From: Sisyra terminalis
Lineage: Eukaryota; Arthropoda; Insecta; Neuroptera; Sisyridae
Length of the DNA stretch: 64,000 nt
Reading direction: 5' to 3'
Assembly (NCBI GenBank): GCA_958496175.1
Contig: OY292276.1
Span: forward strand, 34,492,449-34,556,448
The notes under the pieces are model-generated. The model was not told the origin of the DNA, did no database searches, and was given only the letters and a program-made list of their open reading frames with translations. Made by a program: the position numbers and the translations under genes. Numbering within the stretch: the first letter of the stretch is position 1; the number at the start of each line of letters is the position of its first letter. Below are positions 18,966 through 30,039 of the stretch, piece after piece.

Positions 18966-19599
18966 TGCAAAAGTTGCGATTAACATAATGATTTCTATTG
19001 CCTTTTTTTTAGTCACTTTTTATTATTTTTCTGTCGTTCTTTTTCTTCAACGTATGCTTTGCTTTGTTTAGTTGCTTTTTTTTTACTTTGCCCTCATCTC
19101 CATTGACGACCGTTTATGATTCGTAAAATAAAACGCCTGAAATTCTTTCATAGTATTTTTGAATTTGAAAATGCTAAATGACTCAGCTTCTCGTAATAAT
19201 AGTAGATTACAATCAAATGTATGAAAAGTAGGTTTGCTTTTAACTAACATAACCTGATAATTGGTTTTAAATTGCATGAATTGAAACTTTACTTGCCTAA
19301 TTATTCATTTGATACATTTTTTTTTAATTTCAATCAATACTAATTTTAAATTCAATCACTTTTGTAGATGACGATTAATAACAGATCTGCAATAAAATAT
19401 TAATATACCAAATAAAAATCTTCTTTTTTCTTACCTTTTTGCTGTGACATTTTTTTTATATAAACATTATAATTTTTGTTTTTATGATTAAAATTTGGCA
19501 TTGGTTTTATTTTGTTTCTACATTAATCCCTACTATCTGCACTTTAATCTATCCAAATAGTATTTATTTATACTAGTAACAATCCATGAAATATTCATA
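18966..19599. other. A+T-rich non-coding sequence
   Basis: Nothing recognisable. There are several poly-T runs and no repeat ends. Confidence 0.5.
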
Positions 19600-19765
19600 T
19601 ATTCACAGCCAACACTAACTCCTCATCCGAAATGGCAGTTGAAACAAACAACAACAATCAGTTATTCCAATTTGAGACAATCATAGTTTTTTTTTCACTT
19701 AAACATTTGTATTTAAATAGACTCTTTGTTCTCTGTCTTTATTGACGTACAAATCAAAATATATA
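19600..19765 (+). repeat. Copy of the GACAGTTGAAAC repeat family
   Basis: This segment shares ordered landmarks with 26465-26640 (+), 27105-27290 (+) and 34560-34745 (-). They are GAAATGnCAGTTGAAA, then AACAATCAGTT, then a CAATTTGAGA-type word, a Cactca/Cactta stretch, and a CTGTCTTT-type word. It is a diverged non-coding repeat of unknown class. Confidence 0.5.
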
Positions 19766-22700
19766 TTTGCATTTGCCTATAAATAAATAGATAAATTTGA
19801 TCGACAGTGCTCGAAATATTAAAATGTTCTTCCATTTTTTCCGGTACGATAAAAATTGTTTATGGTATTATCGGATATTTTCATTATTGTATGAAGTAAT
19901 GTGTGGGAAGTTCCGTGTCTCAAATAAGTTGGAGTTGGAACCCCAGCGAATCTTAAAATGTTCATGTTTATTTTACGTATGAATCGACTCCCCGATATAT
20001 GAAATAACCCAAAATTTAATTCCAATGAACTATGAATTACAAGGCAGGCATAAATAGGTACACTTCGAGTATACGTAAGTCGAGTAATACATAGCTCGGG
20101 ACGAACCACCATTGTCTTCCAAGTAACATGTTTAAATTTTAGTACCTCAAAAGAATTAAATTTTTCTTATTTTTAAAGCTTTCATATGAAGAAAGTAACG
20201 CTCGTTTTTTGTAATCGTGCTTAAATTCCTTTCTCGGGAACATATTTTTTAACAAAATAACAATAAAAAAGAAAATAGCACAAAAAAATCTAAAATATTT
20301 TTGTCAGTCGACTCATTATTTGGACAAAAAAAATAATCGTTTGTTTGTAAAATTTTTAGTTGTAGAATGTTAATTTTTCCGAATCACTCCTTTTCGTGAA
20401 AGTTATTTTTAACCTACCAGTCAAATGTTTGTTTTTAAAATTCGGAATAGTTCGAGATTGTATCACTTTGTTAAAGCAAGATGATAGTTGTTTTAACTTA
20501 TAGAGTTTGATTATTGATTCCTGAATTAGAATTAGTAAGTGTGTCAATAAATATGGTTCTTACAAATTAGAACGAATTTTGTAAGAAATATTATGGTTAA
20601 CATTAGGAATAAAGCGGTACTTTACTGAATATTTTTTTTTTTTTTTTTGGAAAGATTATACTGCTTAAATGTTTTCATTAAAAACAGTAGAACATCAATA
20701 TTAAAATGAACCTTGAACTTTGACGTCATAAGGCATTAAATCATGAAATTAAATATAACTTCATTAAATTGAATATTTCGCAGTAAAACCTCATAAAGAC
20801 AAGGTAAAATTTTAAAAATTATTCATTTTTTAAAAGATAATGATTGCATTTAATAAAATTTTTATTGAAATTTTAACTATTGCTACAACGACATCAACAT
20901 CGATTTAATAAACACTCATTTTCGGTAATTCTAAAATTTTGTGGAATTGGAGGAAGCTTTTTTTTGTGCCGTCTATTATTGAATTATTGGATATAAAGAC
21001 ATTCGAATTTTTAAAAAAGTCTATAAAAACCAACTTTTGTTACAATATTTTCAAATTTGTACCCTACAAAATATTATTGAATAATTTTTACAATATTTTT
21101 ACTATCAGTAATGATAAAAAAATTAATAGTGGATTGTAAAGTAATATCATTTTTAAGCCAAAATTTGAACACAAATCTTAATAAAATATCAATAATATAA
21201 TCACCCTTAAAAGCAAAAGCCTATCGAATGAAAGTGTGCAAATTTTTAATTCCAGATTAGTAAAAAATCTGAAAATTACATTTTGAACAACAGAAATATT
21301 GGGCATTCCATTAGGAATATTTAACATCTCTTCGGCTGTCTGACGTGGAAGAGGTACCATTTCCTTCCTTAATATCTTATTGTGTAAAGTTTTCATCATT
21401 TTTGGTTCGTTTGATTACAAAAACTTAAAAATTATTGAGTTTGAACTTAAAACAAAACCGATTAACATTAATGGACGTCTAATGCACTTGAACAAATATC
21501 GAAAATGTTTTAGTTGCAAATTTACCTTGTAAAACTCAAAGAGCATACAATACCAAATAATTAATAATTTTATTATAATAATTATTTTTATATTAATTTT
21601 ATTTATATATTTATTTTACGAATTAACAAGTTTATTAAATCATAAAATGTGTTTAGTACGACATTGAAAAAAGTATAAGCCGATAAATGAGCCGCTTAAA
21701 ATCAAAGTGGTGTAAATCATAATTTTGTATTTGAATTTACCGCTTTTATTAGCTGAAACGATTCCTTGGGTAACTAACTGTTTATTGGAAAGTGGAAATA
21801 AGTTAAGGCTTCATTATTATGCTGGAAGATAGCTTACCAAAACACCTCGTACGTGGGATTTTTTGATAGCTTTTTGGATAAAAGTTATTACATCTTCTAA
21901 TTGCAATAATATGACTTACCCCACTGTGACTTTAAGCGGCTCAAATGAGAGTTGAATGTTTATAAGTGGAAAAACAACATTACCTTTCGACTCCCCTAAT
22001 ACATGTAACATATATTTTATTACTGATTATTGTTTTAGAAGCAAGAATTTTAATGTTATGGAGTAGAAAAATAGGAAATTAAAATGTTTTTTATTATCAA
22101 TTTTTAATTCAATACTATAAGGAAGTGAGTTTTTGAAACAAAATCGTTTTACGTTAACAAAGAAAATGCAATATATAGATTATTTCAATTTATTTATTTA
22201 TTTTAAAGAAAACTTGTCTTTCAATATCTCATTTACTCTAAATAGAACTGCAATGACTTCGCTTATAACACAAAGAGATCTATTGCAGATTCTGGGCATT
22301 ACGTTGTTTTCATCTCAACACTGCAACCTTTTCTCTATGTAATGCAATATAAAGTAATAGTACAAAGGTTTTCGTTTATAATGCTATACATATAGCATAT
22401 AGTTGATTAAAGGAAGCCTCAACATTGCCCTTGGGTCGTTTCGCAATCCATCCAAACGCCCTCAACTTCTCTTCTTCTCGTTTCATCATTCGCTATATTA
22501 ATTTGTAACACCTGCAGGCTTTACATTAAATATCTAATTTATTAAATTATCTAATAAGTTTTAACGAATATTCAACAAAAACAGTTAACGATTACACGTT
22601 TTTCTCCATCAGCAGCTTCAAATTATCACAATCTCAAATTACTGATTTTGACATTCCTAATAATCTATAACTGTTCCTATTCGCTGCTTTGAGCGTTCGT

Positions 22701-23740
22701 CAAACTAACCGGAAACGGTGTCGCCTCACTTAACTCAACTCCCCGGATATTTGATTCTTACTATCACAAATCGAAGAAAATTATATTGGAACAAAATCGT
22801 TGACCACAAACCACTTGAACAAAATTAAAAAAAAAGGTATATTATATAGATATAATTCTCATCGAATTCTAAACTTTTATAGCGCATGAAAAACGTGTTG
22901 ATTGGCTTCAGTTAAAATTTCTTCAGGTGTAACGTCACGTGCTGTGTTCTGCCGTATTTTCTTTTGCTAATTTTATTTGAACCAGTCAATCGTCATTCAT
23001 GTTTAATTCTCTTTAAATCAACTAGTTTTGAAATAATTTTAAACTATTCATTCAGAAATCTAAAAATAGCTTTTAGAAGTTTTATAGATAAAATTTACCA
23101 TCAAATACAGCTTAGCAAAAATTAAAAAAAAAAAAACAAATAGAAGAATATATGTACTTACAATTGTATAACTACGCAACCTGTAATATGTTTTCTATTT
23201 TTTAATTCTGTATATTGAGAGCATTAAGGTTTGCAAACTTATTTTTAGAGACCAATATATTAGTCAAAAGTATTATTAATTAGAGTATAAAATTTTACAA
23301 CCTTAAAGAAATATCGGAATGTGTTAAGATGCCAAACCTTATTTAATGTTGAATTAAAATAAATTGAAAAACATCATTCAAAGATTCGTAATACTTGCAT
23401 TCAGAAGATATCATTTAAGTCAAATATGCCTAAAATTTGGCGTGTGATTCTATCAAAGGTTTACTTCGTTCTGCTTTAGTGGACAAGGATTATATTTTTG
23501 TTTTCTAATATTACAAAAACAATACTTTCTAAATTTATTCTATTATATGATAAAAATCCCTTATTTGCAAGAAATATGTGTACATTTAAACTGGAGGACC
23601 TAATGGCTTCGTCCCACCCAAAGTTAATTTATTGATATTGATTTTATTGCTGCAGTTTTAATTATTAATATGAATATATATAATTACAAACTTTTACTTA
23701 ATTGTAACAAATTAATCACCTTTTAGACATTTGTTAGCAC
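19766..23740. other. A+T-rich non-coding sequence
   Basis: No supportable genes. The short frames here (60-97 residues) are lysine-, phenylalanine- and asparagine-rich with no recognisable motif. A T17 run lies at 20632-20648. A slightly more G+C-rich patch at 22420-22760 shows no frame or repeat that I recognise. Confidence 0.5.
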
Positions 23741-23779
23741 GTCAATTTCTCAATTTCTTTATTTTCTTTGTTAAATGTA

Positions 23780-24150
23780 ACGCGTTTCAATAGTCTTTAG
23801 TTGTCATCGCCAGGTATTGTTTTATTGTGCCAATTGTAAATAAATTTCATATAAAGTGTTTCTTTTAATGAATTTGTCGTTACGGATATTAGTTGGATAC
23901 AGTTTGTGTGTTTATTTTATAAATTTTATATTCTTCCAGAGTGCTCATGAGTGATCCTTTTTTGCAAATTTTTAGCGTTTTAAAGTTTGTTTCTAAATTT
24001 ATGCTTCTGTGATTTTCATCGTAAAAATATTTCGTAAAGTTTGATAAAGATGTTGAATTAGGCTTCTAGGTGTATGTCCTTTATATCTAGTCCCAAAAGA
24101 TCTTCCAGTTTGGCCAATATAGAATTTTTCTCATGAACCACATTTAATTT
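23780..24150 (-). pseudogene. Penelope-like element 3' end, GIY-YIG remnant (minus copy)
   Basis: On the minus strand, 24150-24060 encodes a KCGS.EKFYIGQTGRSFGTR-like stretch. This is the opening of the GIY-YIG endonuclease domain of Penelope-like retroelements, which nicks target DNA for insertion. A degraded LEEYKIYK-type C-terminus follows. The downstream tail at 23814-23782 reads CTGGCGATGACA, a short spacer, TTGAAACGCG, like the hammerhead-type tail motif of this class. Several stops interrupt the frame and no reverse transcriptase is present, so only the 3' end of the element survives. Confidence 0.7.
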
Positions 24151-24224
24151 TCTATATTCCGGTATTATTTTCCACAATGATTTTGTAGTTTACATTGGAG
24201 AAAAAAATCAATCGGACTATAGAA

Positions 24225-24570
24225 AACTAAATGTAGTTCAAGTAAAAAATTCTGTATTTGCCAAACTGGAAGATCTTTCGGAACTATAAACAAGGAACAT
24301 ACACCCAGAAAGACTAGTTCAATAACAGCTTCAAATTTTACGAAGCATCTTGACGATGAAAATCATAGATGCATAAGTTATACACATATGATTACCCTGG
24401 AAGAAAATGAAGTAAATAAATCCTACAAATTGGATCCACCTAATATCTTTAACGACAAATTATTTAAAACAAACAGATTAGAAGACATTTGTTTATAGTT
24501 GATACAATAAAAATATTACTTGACGATGACAGCCAAAGACAGTTAAAACTATTAAAATTTGAAACGCACA
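24225..24570 (+). pseudogene. Penelope-like element 3' end, GIY-YIG remnant (plus copy)
   Basis: A second copy of the same 3' end points the other way, with a symmetry centre near 24190. 24252-24300 encodes CICQTGRSFGT, the YIGQTGRSF region of the GIY-YIG domain with its first part altered. It continues through a LEENEVNK-like segment and ends with TTGACGATGACA (24519) and TTTGAAACGCA (24558). Stops and frame breaks make it a pseudogene. Inverted or tandem joining of copies is common for Penelope-like elements. Confidence 0.7.
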
Positions 24571-26029
24571 GAGAAAATTCCTCACACAGAAATTAATGCG
24601 CAATGATATATCCTCACATGAATATTAACATAAAGGGAAAAATATTTATTTTATTTATTGTTTAATTAATATTTCTTTTCATTTTCTTAATAGTATTGTT
24701 TATCTATAAATTTCTATAAGAGAAACTTTCATGTTAGCACTATTACTTGTGGGCAAGTTTCGTGGGAGGATTTTTCTAATGTACAAATGTCTGGTCACCA
24801 ATGCTTTTGGTCAATACAATTTTAAAAACCACATATAATTTATACAAAACATTCGTTATTTAAAATATTTTTTCAAAAAAAAAGGAAGATTATGAAATTT
24901 TCAATAAAAAACGAAACTAATCATTTAAGAAATTTTCATGGAATGAAGAAAAGCATAAGCTATAATCAAATATGAAATACTAAGCAAATAACACTACATT
25001 GAGTTGAATTAATTAAAAGTGGACTACGATAAGAATCATTCTGAGTGTAATACATAGATGTCAACGATTGACAACAATACTTATAGTTATAAAACGTGAA
25101 AATTTCAAATGAACAACCAATTTTAATGTGAATTTTAACAGGCTTCATCGCTGGTGGCATTATAATAGCTATAATACCACATTTTTTCTTATGGTCTAAA
25201 TCTACAGTAAGAATAATTAAAGATCAACAAATAAAGAAATAACTCGGAGCTTCTGAAATACGCTTTCTTTATTCGAATGTCTATTGCTCTATAATTATTT
25301 GTTTTTTATTTCAATTGCAAAAAAAAATCTAATTATTAATTATACCAAATGCATTCTATAGTTGATGAGGATATTAATGACAACGGTTAAATATCCAATA
25401 AAAAACAGACGTCGATTTCGAACGTATTATAAGCAACGATCGCTTTAATAATTAAATGTGAAATAATAATTTTAAACTATTAACAATCAAATTAATAACA
25501 CGGATATGTTTTTGAATGATTGTATTGCTTTCGCTGTTGAAGTTGGCTAAGAAGCTGAGACTCGCATAAAAATTTTCATCTGTAATAATCGTGGACGAAA
25601 ACGATGATTCGTCTGTCTGGTAGCCTTGAAACAAGTGTTTGGTCTTCGTCAAGCAATTGTTATATGTTGGCCAATAATAATTTAGCAGACAGTAAAAAAA
25701 AAACAATTAACTTTTTGTAATTTGATAACGCTAATACTAATAGTATGACCTAATGCTGCTCCTTGCAGCGTTATAATTCCTATAATATCACTATTGGAGA
25801 TTATATTTGAATAAATAACCCTTTTAAAGATTCATTGAAGATATAATATATGTATATTATACAGAAATGTGAATGTGTCTATTCGAAATCTAATTCTGAT
25901 CGACTTAATTTTTGTGCAGAAATATGATGAATAATCTTAGTAATAATGCAATAAATACTAATTATTTTCATAAGTTAGAAGCTTTTTAAATAAAAATGAC
26001 TAACCACTATTTATATAGCAAAAGTTAAT
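24571..26029. other. A+T-rich non-coding sequence
   Basis: No recognisable gene, repeat end or structured element. A frame of 84 codons on the minus strand (25452-25706) has no motif and ordinary A+T-rich composition; I treat it as chance. Confidence 0.5.
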
Positions 26030-27290
26030 TTTTTGAAGTGATACTTCTTTAGCGGTATTATGAAAAAATATTTAGTCTGAATTTTTAATAAAATGTGGCA
26101 CCGTTGCTACAGTAGGAAGTTGATCTCAAACGGATAGCGAAAATCTTCAAGGGGTGAAAGCTGGCCAATAATTGGACGCGATTTGCATAGTACTAAAACG
26201 ACTAGAACCACAAAAACACTCTATTAAGTCGATCAGGTAAATCTCAGCCCTCGGTATGTTTTTCGTTTGTCGGTAGGAGGAACGAACCGGACTCAATCGT
26301 CCCGAACAATCCCGAACCAGATCCGAAATTTAAAAATTACAGCCATTACAGCAAGCCAAAAGTCACTGTCACATGCATTTTTTATTTAGAACATAGACAT
26401 CGTCGAACTAAATATTTCCAAATTTTAAAATATTCATCGCCCCACCCCCAGCACAACGGACAAATGGTAAAAAAATGGTAATTAATTGAATTAAACCACA
26501 ATGACTGTTGAAATCATAGCATCATTCCGTTCAAATTTGCAACAATGATTGTATTTCACTCACGCGTATGTGCTTACAATATTTATTTTTTGGCTTTGCC
26601 GACATATATGCATACATATTATCTACGATTACCTTTTATTACTATGAGAATTAAAAAGTCGATTGATATATTATACTACATTATACTTTTTTTTTTGAAT
26701 TAGAAATCACTTTCAGTAAAATATATAAATGGGTAAATAAAATATACGATTACTATAGTATTAATATAATTTTTAGAACGTTACTATTTAGGACTGCTTA
26801 TACATATCTATTACATATCTATACATGATATTTTATGGCAACGACCTACTTCTATATAGTAAATATTTTTTATACGTATTTTTCGAACATGTGATCCATG
26901 CTGTATTGATAAACAGTTAGTTCATACAAAATGTAATATACAGTTTGTATAACTAGCCATATGTGTGTACATATTATACAGTATGTTCAAACAGCCACTT
27001 TGTAATGCATACAGTATCTTTGTATAAATAGTCAATTTCATCTTTGATTTGAAAATGTATATTTTTCCGTGAAATATCCACACCCCAATACCGACAGACC
27101 TGGCAAATAGCTTAAGTTGGCAATTGAATAAAATCGAAATGACAGTTGAAACTAATGACATGATAGTTCAAATTTGAGATAATAACTATTATATTTGTAT
27201 TCCACTCACTGTATTTACAACTTTATATTAACTGTCCTCATCTTTGCCGCAACATATACCTACGTTTGATTATTATGTATTTTGGTATTA
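26030..27290 (+). repeat. Composite interspersed repeat, plus copy
   Basis: Three blocks in order have counterparts on the minus strand at 34560-35722. The first (26036-26260) has GATACTTCTTTAG, CTACAGTAGGAAGTT, GTGAAAGCTG and GCGATTTGCAT. The second (26465-26640) belongs to the GACAGTTGAAAC-like family. The third (26920-27290) has ATACAGTTTGTATAA, TTTGTATAAATAGTCAAT and another GACAGTTGAAAC copy. The region is non-coding. The repeated order argues for one mobile unit of about 1.2 kb rather than independent repeats. Confidence 0.55.
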
Positions 27291-27344
27291 AATGTAAATT
27301 TTGTTTATAATTGTATTATATTTTAGTTATTACAAACCACTTAC

Positions 27345-27725
27345 AACTGGTGTACCAGTTCAGGCACTACCGGAAGAGACTACGGCAGTGGATTGAAAAG
27401 ATCTTTTTAATTTTACCAAAAAAGTATAACTTTTCACGTGCGTATATAAGTACACACACCGTTTCATAAATATAATATATTTTACTACCGAGTAAATTGT
27501 CGCTTACTTTCTTAAACTATAACTTTAAGAAAATATTATAATTTTATTATAGTTATAACTTTAAATAAGATTAGAAGTATCTCTAAATCCATTTTGATTA
27601 TTTGCTGCATGATAATTGCACGAATGCATTTGTGTGTAAAAGTAAAACTACATATTTCAAAAGCGCTAAATTGCAAAAGGCTCTAAAATTATGAAAACTT
27701 GGTACAGACGCTAGTTATACTTCTT
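27345..27725. repeat. Short interspersed repeat bounded by AGTATAACTT motifs
   Basis: AAAAGTATAACTTTTCACGTGCGTA near 27420 matches the terminal region of the copy at 63235-63280, including the following GTACACACAC stretch. An inverted AGTTATACTTCTT lies at 27706. The segment between the two is non-coding. It probably represents the 3' end of one copy plus another terminus. Confidence 0.4.
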
Positions 27726-28054
27726 GCAGTATGAGATCATAATGATTTGAGTAAAATTGTTGGTATTAATGTTTTTCCAAGAAAATATAAAAATCTCTCA
27801 TTAAATCCTCACGCTTTTCAAGAGTATATAATAAATTATACATATCTCTATAGGTTTTGCAATATAGTTTTTCTATGCTCAAAAATATTTGTAAAGCAAT
27901 TTAAATGCTCTTTTCTAAAGCGACGGTAAATAAAATTTAAAAAAATGGTTAAAAATCAAGGGATTACGGAATAATAATTATCTGATTTTGAGGTGAGCAT
28001 ACCTTCAATAATTGGGGAAGTAAGTTGTTAGTAGTGAGTTAATACAAGAATTAG

Positions 28055-28270
28055 AGTACAGAGAACGATACTGCTTCTTTAAAACGACAAGTGACGGAAG
28101 AACTTCCACTTTTGTACGCAAAACAAAGATTAGTCTTTGATAAAGTTATTCAAAAAATTTAAAGTGGCGAAGTTGATTTAATCTTTTTGAAAGCCCCCTG
28201 AAGCACTGGCAAAACCTATCTGTTAAGTTTACTATCGACTTAAATCCGGAAAGATAAAGTAAGAAGTATA
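28055..28270 (+). pseudogene. Helitron/PIF1-type helicase fragment
   Basis: In the frame of GAA CTT CCA (about 28101) the translation reads LPLLYAKQRLVFDKVI. After one stop it continues SGEVDLIFLKAP, stop, STGKTYLLSLL. The E/K-QR..FD..I block followed by FLDAPGGTGKT is the start of the helicase domain of Helitrons and PIF1-like proteins. Here the Walker A glycine-glycine is replaced by a stop plus serine. Helitron Rep-helicase proteins unwind DNA for rolling-circle transposition. Only about 70 residues are recognisable and at least three stops break the frame, so this is a fossil. A cellular PIF1 pseudogene cannot be excluded. Confidence 0.6.
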
Positions 28271-29415
28271 ACTAATCCAAGCGAATAAAGTCGGGGGTCA
28301 AGCCGAGAATACTATAAAATAAAACAAAAATAATTTCATTTGATGAAATGTTGTACAAAGTTGGACAAACTATCGTCGTTTTTTCTCCACACTTTTAGGT
28401 TTGATTCATTGTCATTTTCATTAAGATTATGTACATTTGACTTTTTGCAATTGCAATCACAATAATTCTTTGGAATTAAAATTTGACCCCACAAATATTT
28501 TAAACCAAACTTCAAATAAGGTCATGCCGCGGCTGGCGTTCCTATGCATTGTGTGGAATCGTACCTTTAATACGTTACAAATTTTTGATCAATATTTTTC
28601 ATCTTTAGCAACTGATATTTTAGTACAAAGAAAAACTTGCACCATTCAAAATCGTTTTATTTCTTTTGAAAATTTTTGATAGGTTGTAAAGTTAATACTC
28701 ATAAAAATTCAATACTTTCAGGTGTACGTTTATAGTTTTACAATACATAACACTGATTTAGCCTGTACTATTTATAGCGACAATCGGCATTAAATGCGAG
28801 TTCTAAACTTACCTACGTTGACAAAAAATCGTCTGGACATTAAATTGAAGAGCGATTCATTTTTGAAAAATTACTATTATTATTAATGGTTAGCTATAAA
28901 ATGATTTCCTTGTACACCGATAAAGTTATAAATGATTACTTAATTTTATTTTACGTTTCCATGTTTTTTTTGTCTTTTTTGAATGAAGGTAAAAAAAATT
29001 AATTCATTTAGATAATTGAATTTTATTTTGTCCAGGCTTTATCATCTTTGATTTTTTTCAAACCTCAGATTCAATTTCCGCAGATGATTAGACTCATTCT
29101 CGACTACTTTCAGACCTGGAGAAATGTTTTCAATCCTAGTCGTTATTCATAAGAGGGAGGGGTGCTAAGTCTGTAAATATATTCTACAGATTCTATATTC
29201 TACAAATTTCAAATAATTAAATTAACCAAAAAAGATTACTTAACCAATTTTACCTGATTATTACCAATCTTATCTGTTCATATTATTTGCTATTAAATAC
29301 CCCAAAAAAATTGATATTAAGTACAAAATACATGTTAATAATTTATAATAGTTTGATACAAAGTAGAATGATATATAGTACACCTATTACTATGATATAT
29401 AGTAGTATTAAGGTA
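28271..29415. other. A+T-rich non-coding sequence
   Basis: Nothing recognisable. An 80-codon plus-strand frame at 28437-28679 has no motif or homology that I recognise. Confidence 0.5.
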
Positions 29416-29418
29416 TAA

Positions 29419-29712
29419 AAGGGATGTCAAACTCAAAGGCTTACTTAGGCCAAATAAACAATCTTTAACTATAGGTGGGCCGCAAAAAAAGGCTTATAGA
29501 AACAAATATTTCTATTTTGAATTGTACATTGTAATTAACATATATGAAGTTAAATTACTATTAACGTGCTGATACTTATAAATAAAGTTTATTATAATTT
29601 TATGTACTGGTTACGTTTCTAGTTCATATTTCAATTTTATTGTTACTTTGCATCGGCTATATTGACTGAGCCGCAACAATGGTTATCTCAGACCACGAGT
29701 TTGATACCCCTG
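29419..29712. mobile_element. hAT MITE (GGGATGTCAAACTC ends)
   Basis: The left end reads GGGATGTCAAACTCAAAGGC (29421) and the right end reads GAGTTTGATACCCCTG (29697-29712). Read inward the right end is CAGGGGTATCAAACTC, so the terminal repeats match at about 12 of 14 positions. This terminus, followed by a GGGCCGC stretch near 29477, is characteristic of hAT-derived MITEs. At about 290 bp it has no coding capacity. I could not find a clean 8-bp target duplication. Confidence 0.7.
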
Positions 29713-29754
29713 GTTTACGTTCTTTTATTCATATAGTAATGTAATAGTTATTTT

Positions 29755-29966
29755 CGATACATATGCGTAAAGTGAGGTTTTCTAGTAGGATGAAATTGAT
29801 GCACGAGCTGAAGGGACTGGTCATACACAACGAGATCGAGTGCGCTGTGTACGAGGCCGCCAGGCGAGTGGGGGTAGGCGCACGAGATCAAGTTGTGTAT
29901 GATCAGTCCCTTTAGCAAGTGTCTCAATTTCGTCCTACTAGGTACCTCACTTTAAGCATAAGTATC
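29755..29966. repeat. Long imperfect hairpin, G+C-rich centre
   Basis: Two arms of about 90 bp (29755-29845 and 29877-29966) are reverse complements at very roughly 80%. Shared words are TAAAGTGAGGT, CTAGTAGGA, GAAATTGA, AAGGGACTG and ATCATACACAAC. The loop of about 30 bp and the inner arms are clearly richer in G+C than the surroundings. No terminal repeat of a known superfamily is evident. It could be a foldback MITE or a hairpin-forming transcript. Confidence 0.7.
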
Positions 29967-30039
29967 GAACAAAATTTTTTGTAACGACTGCTTCTAAAGT
30001 TCAAGAGAAACAGATTGAGAAATTAATTATTGTTATTTA

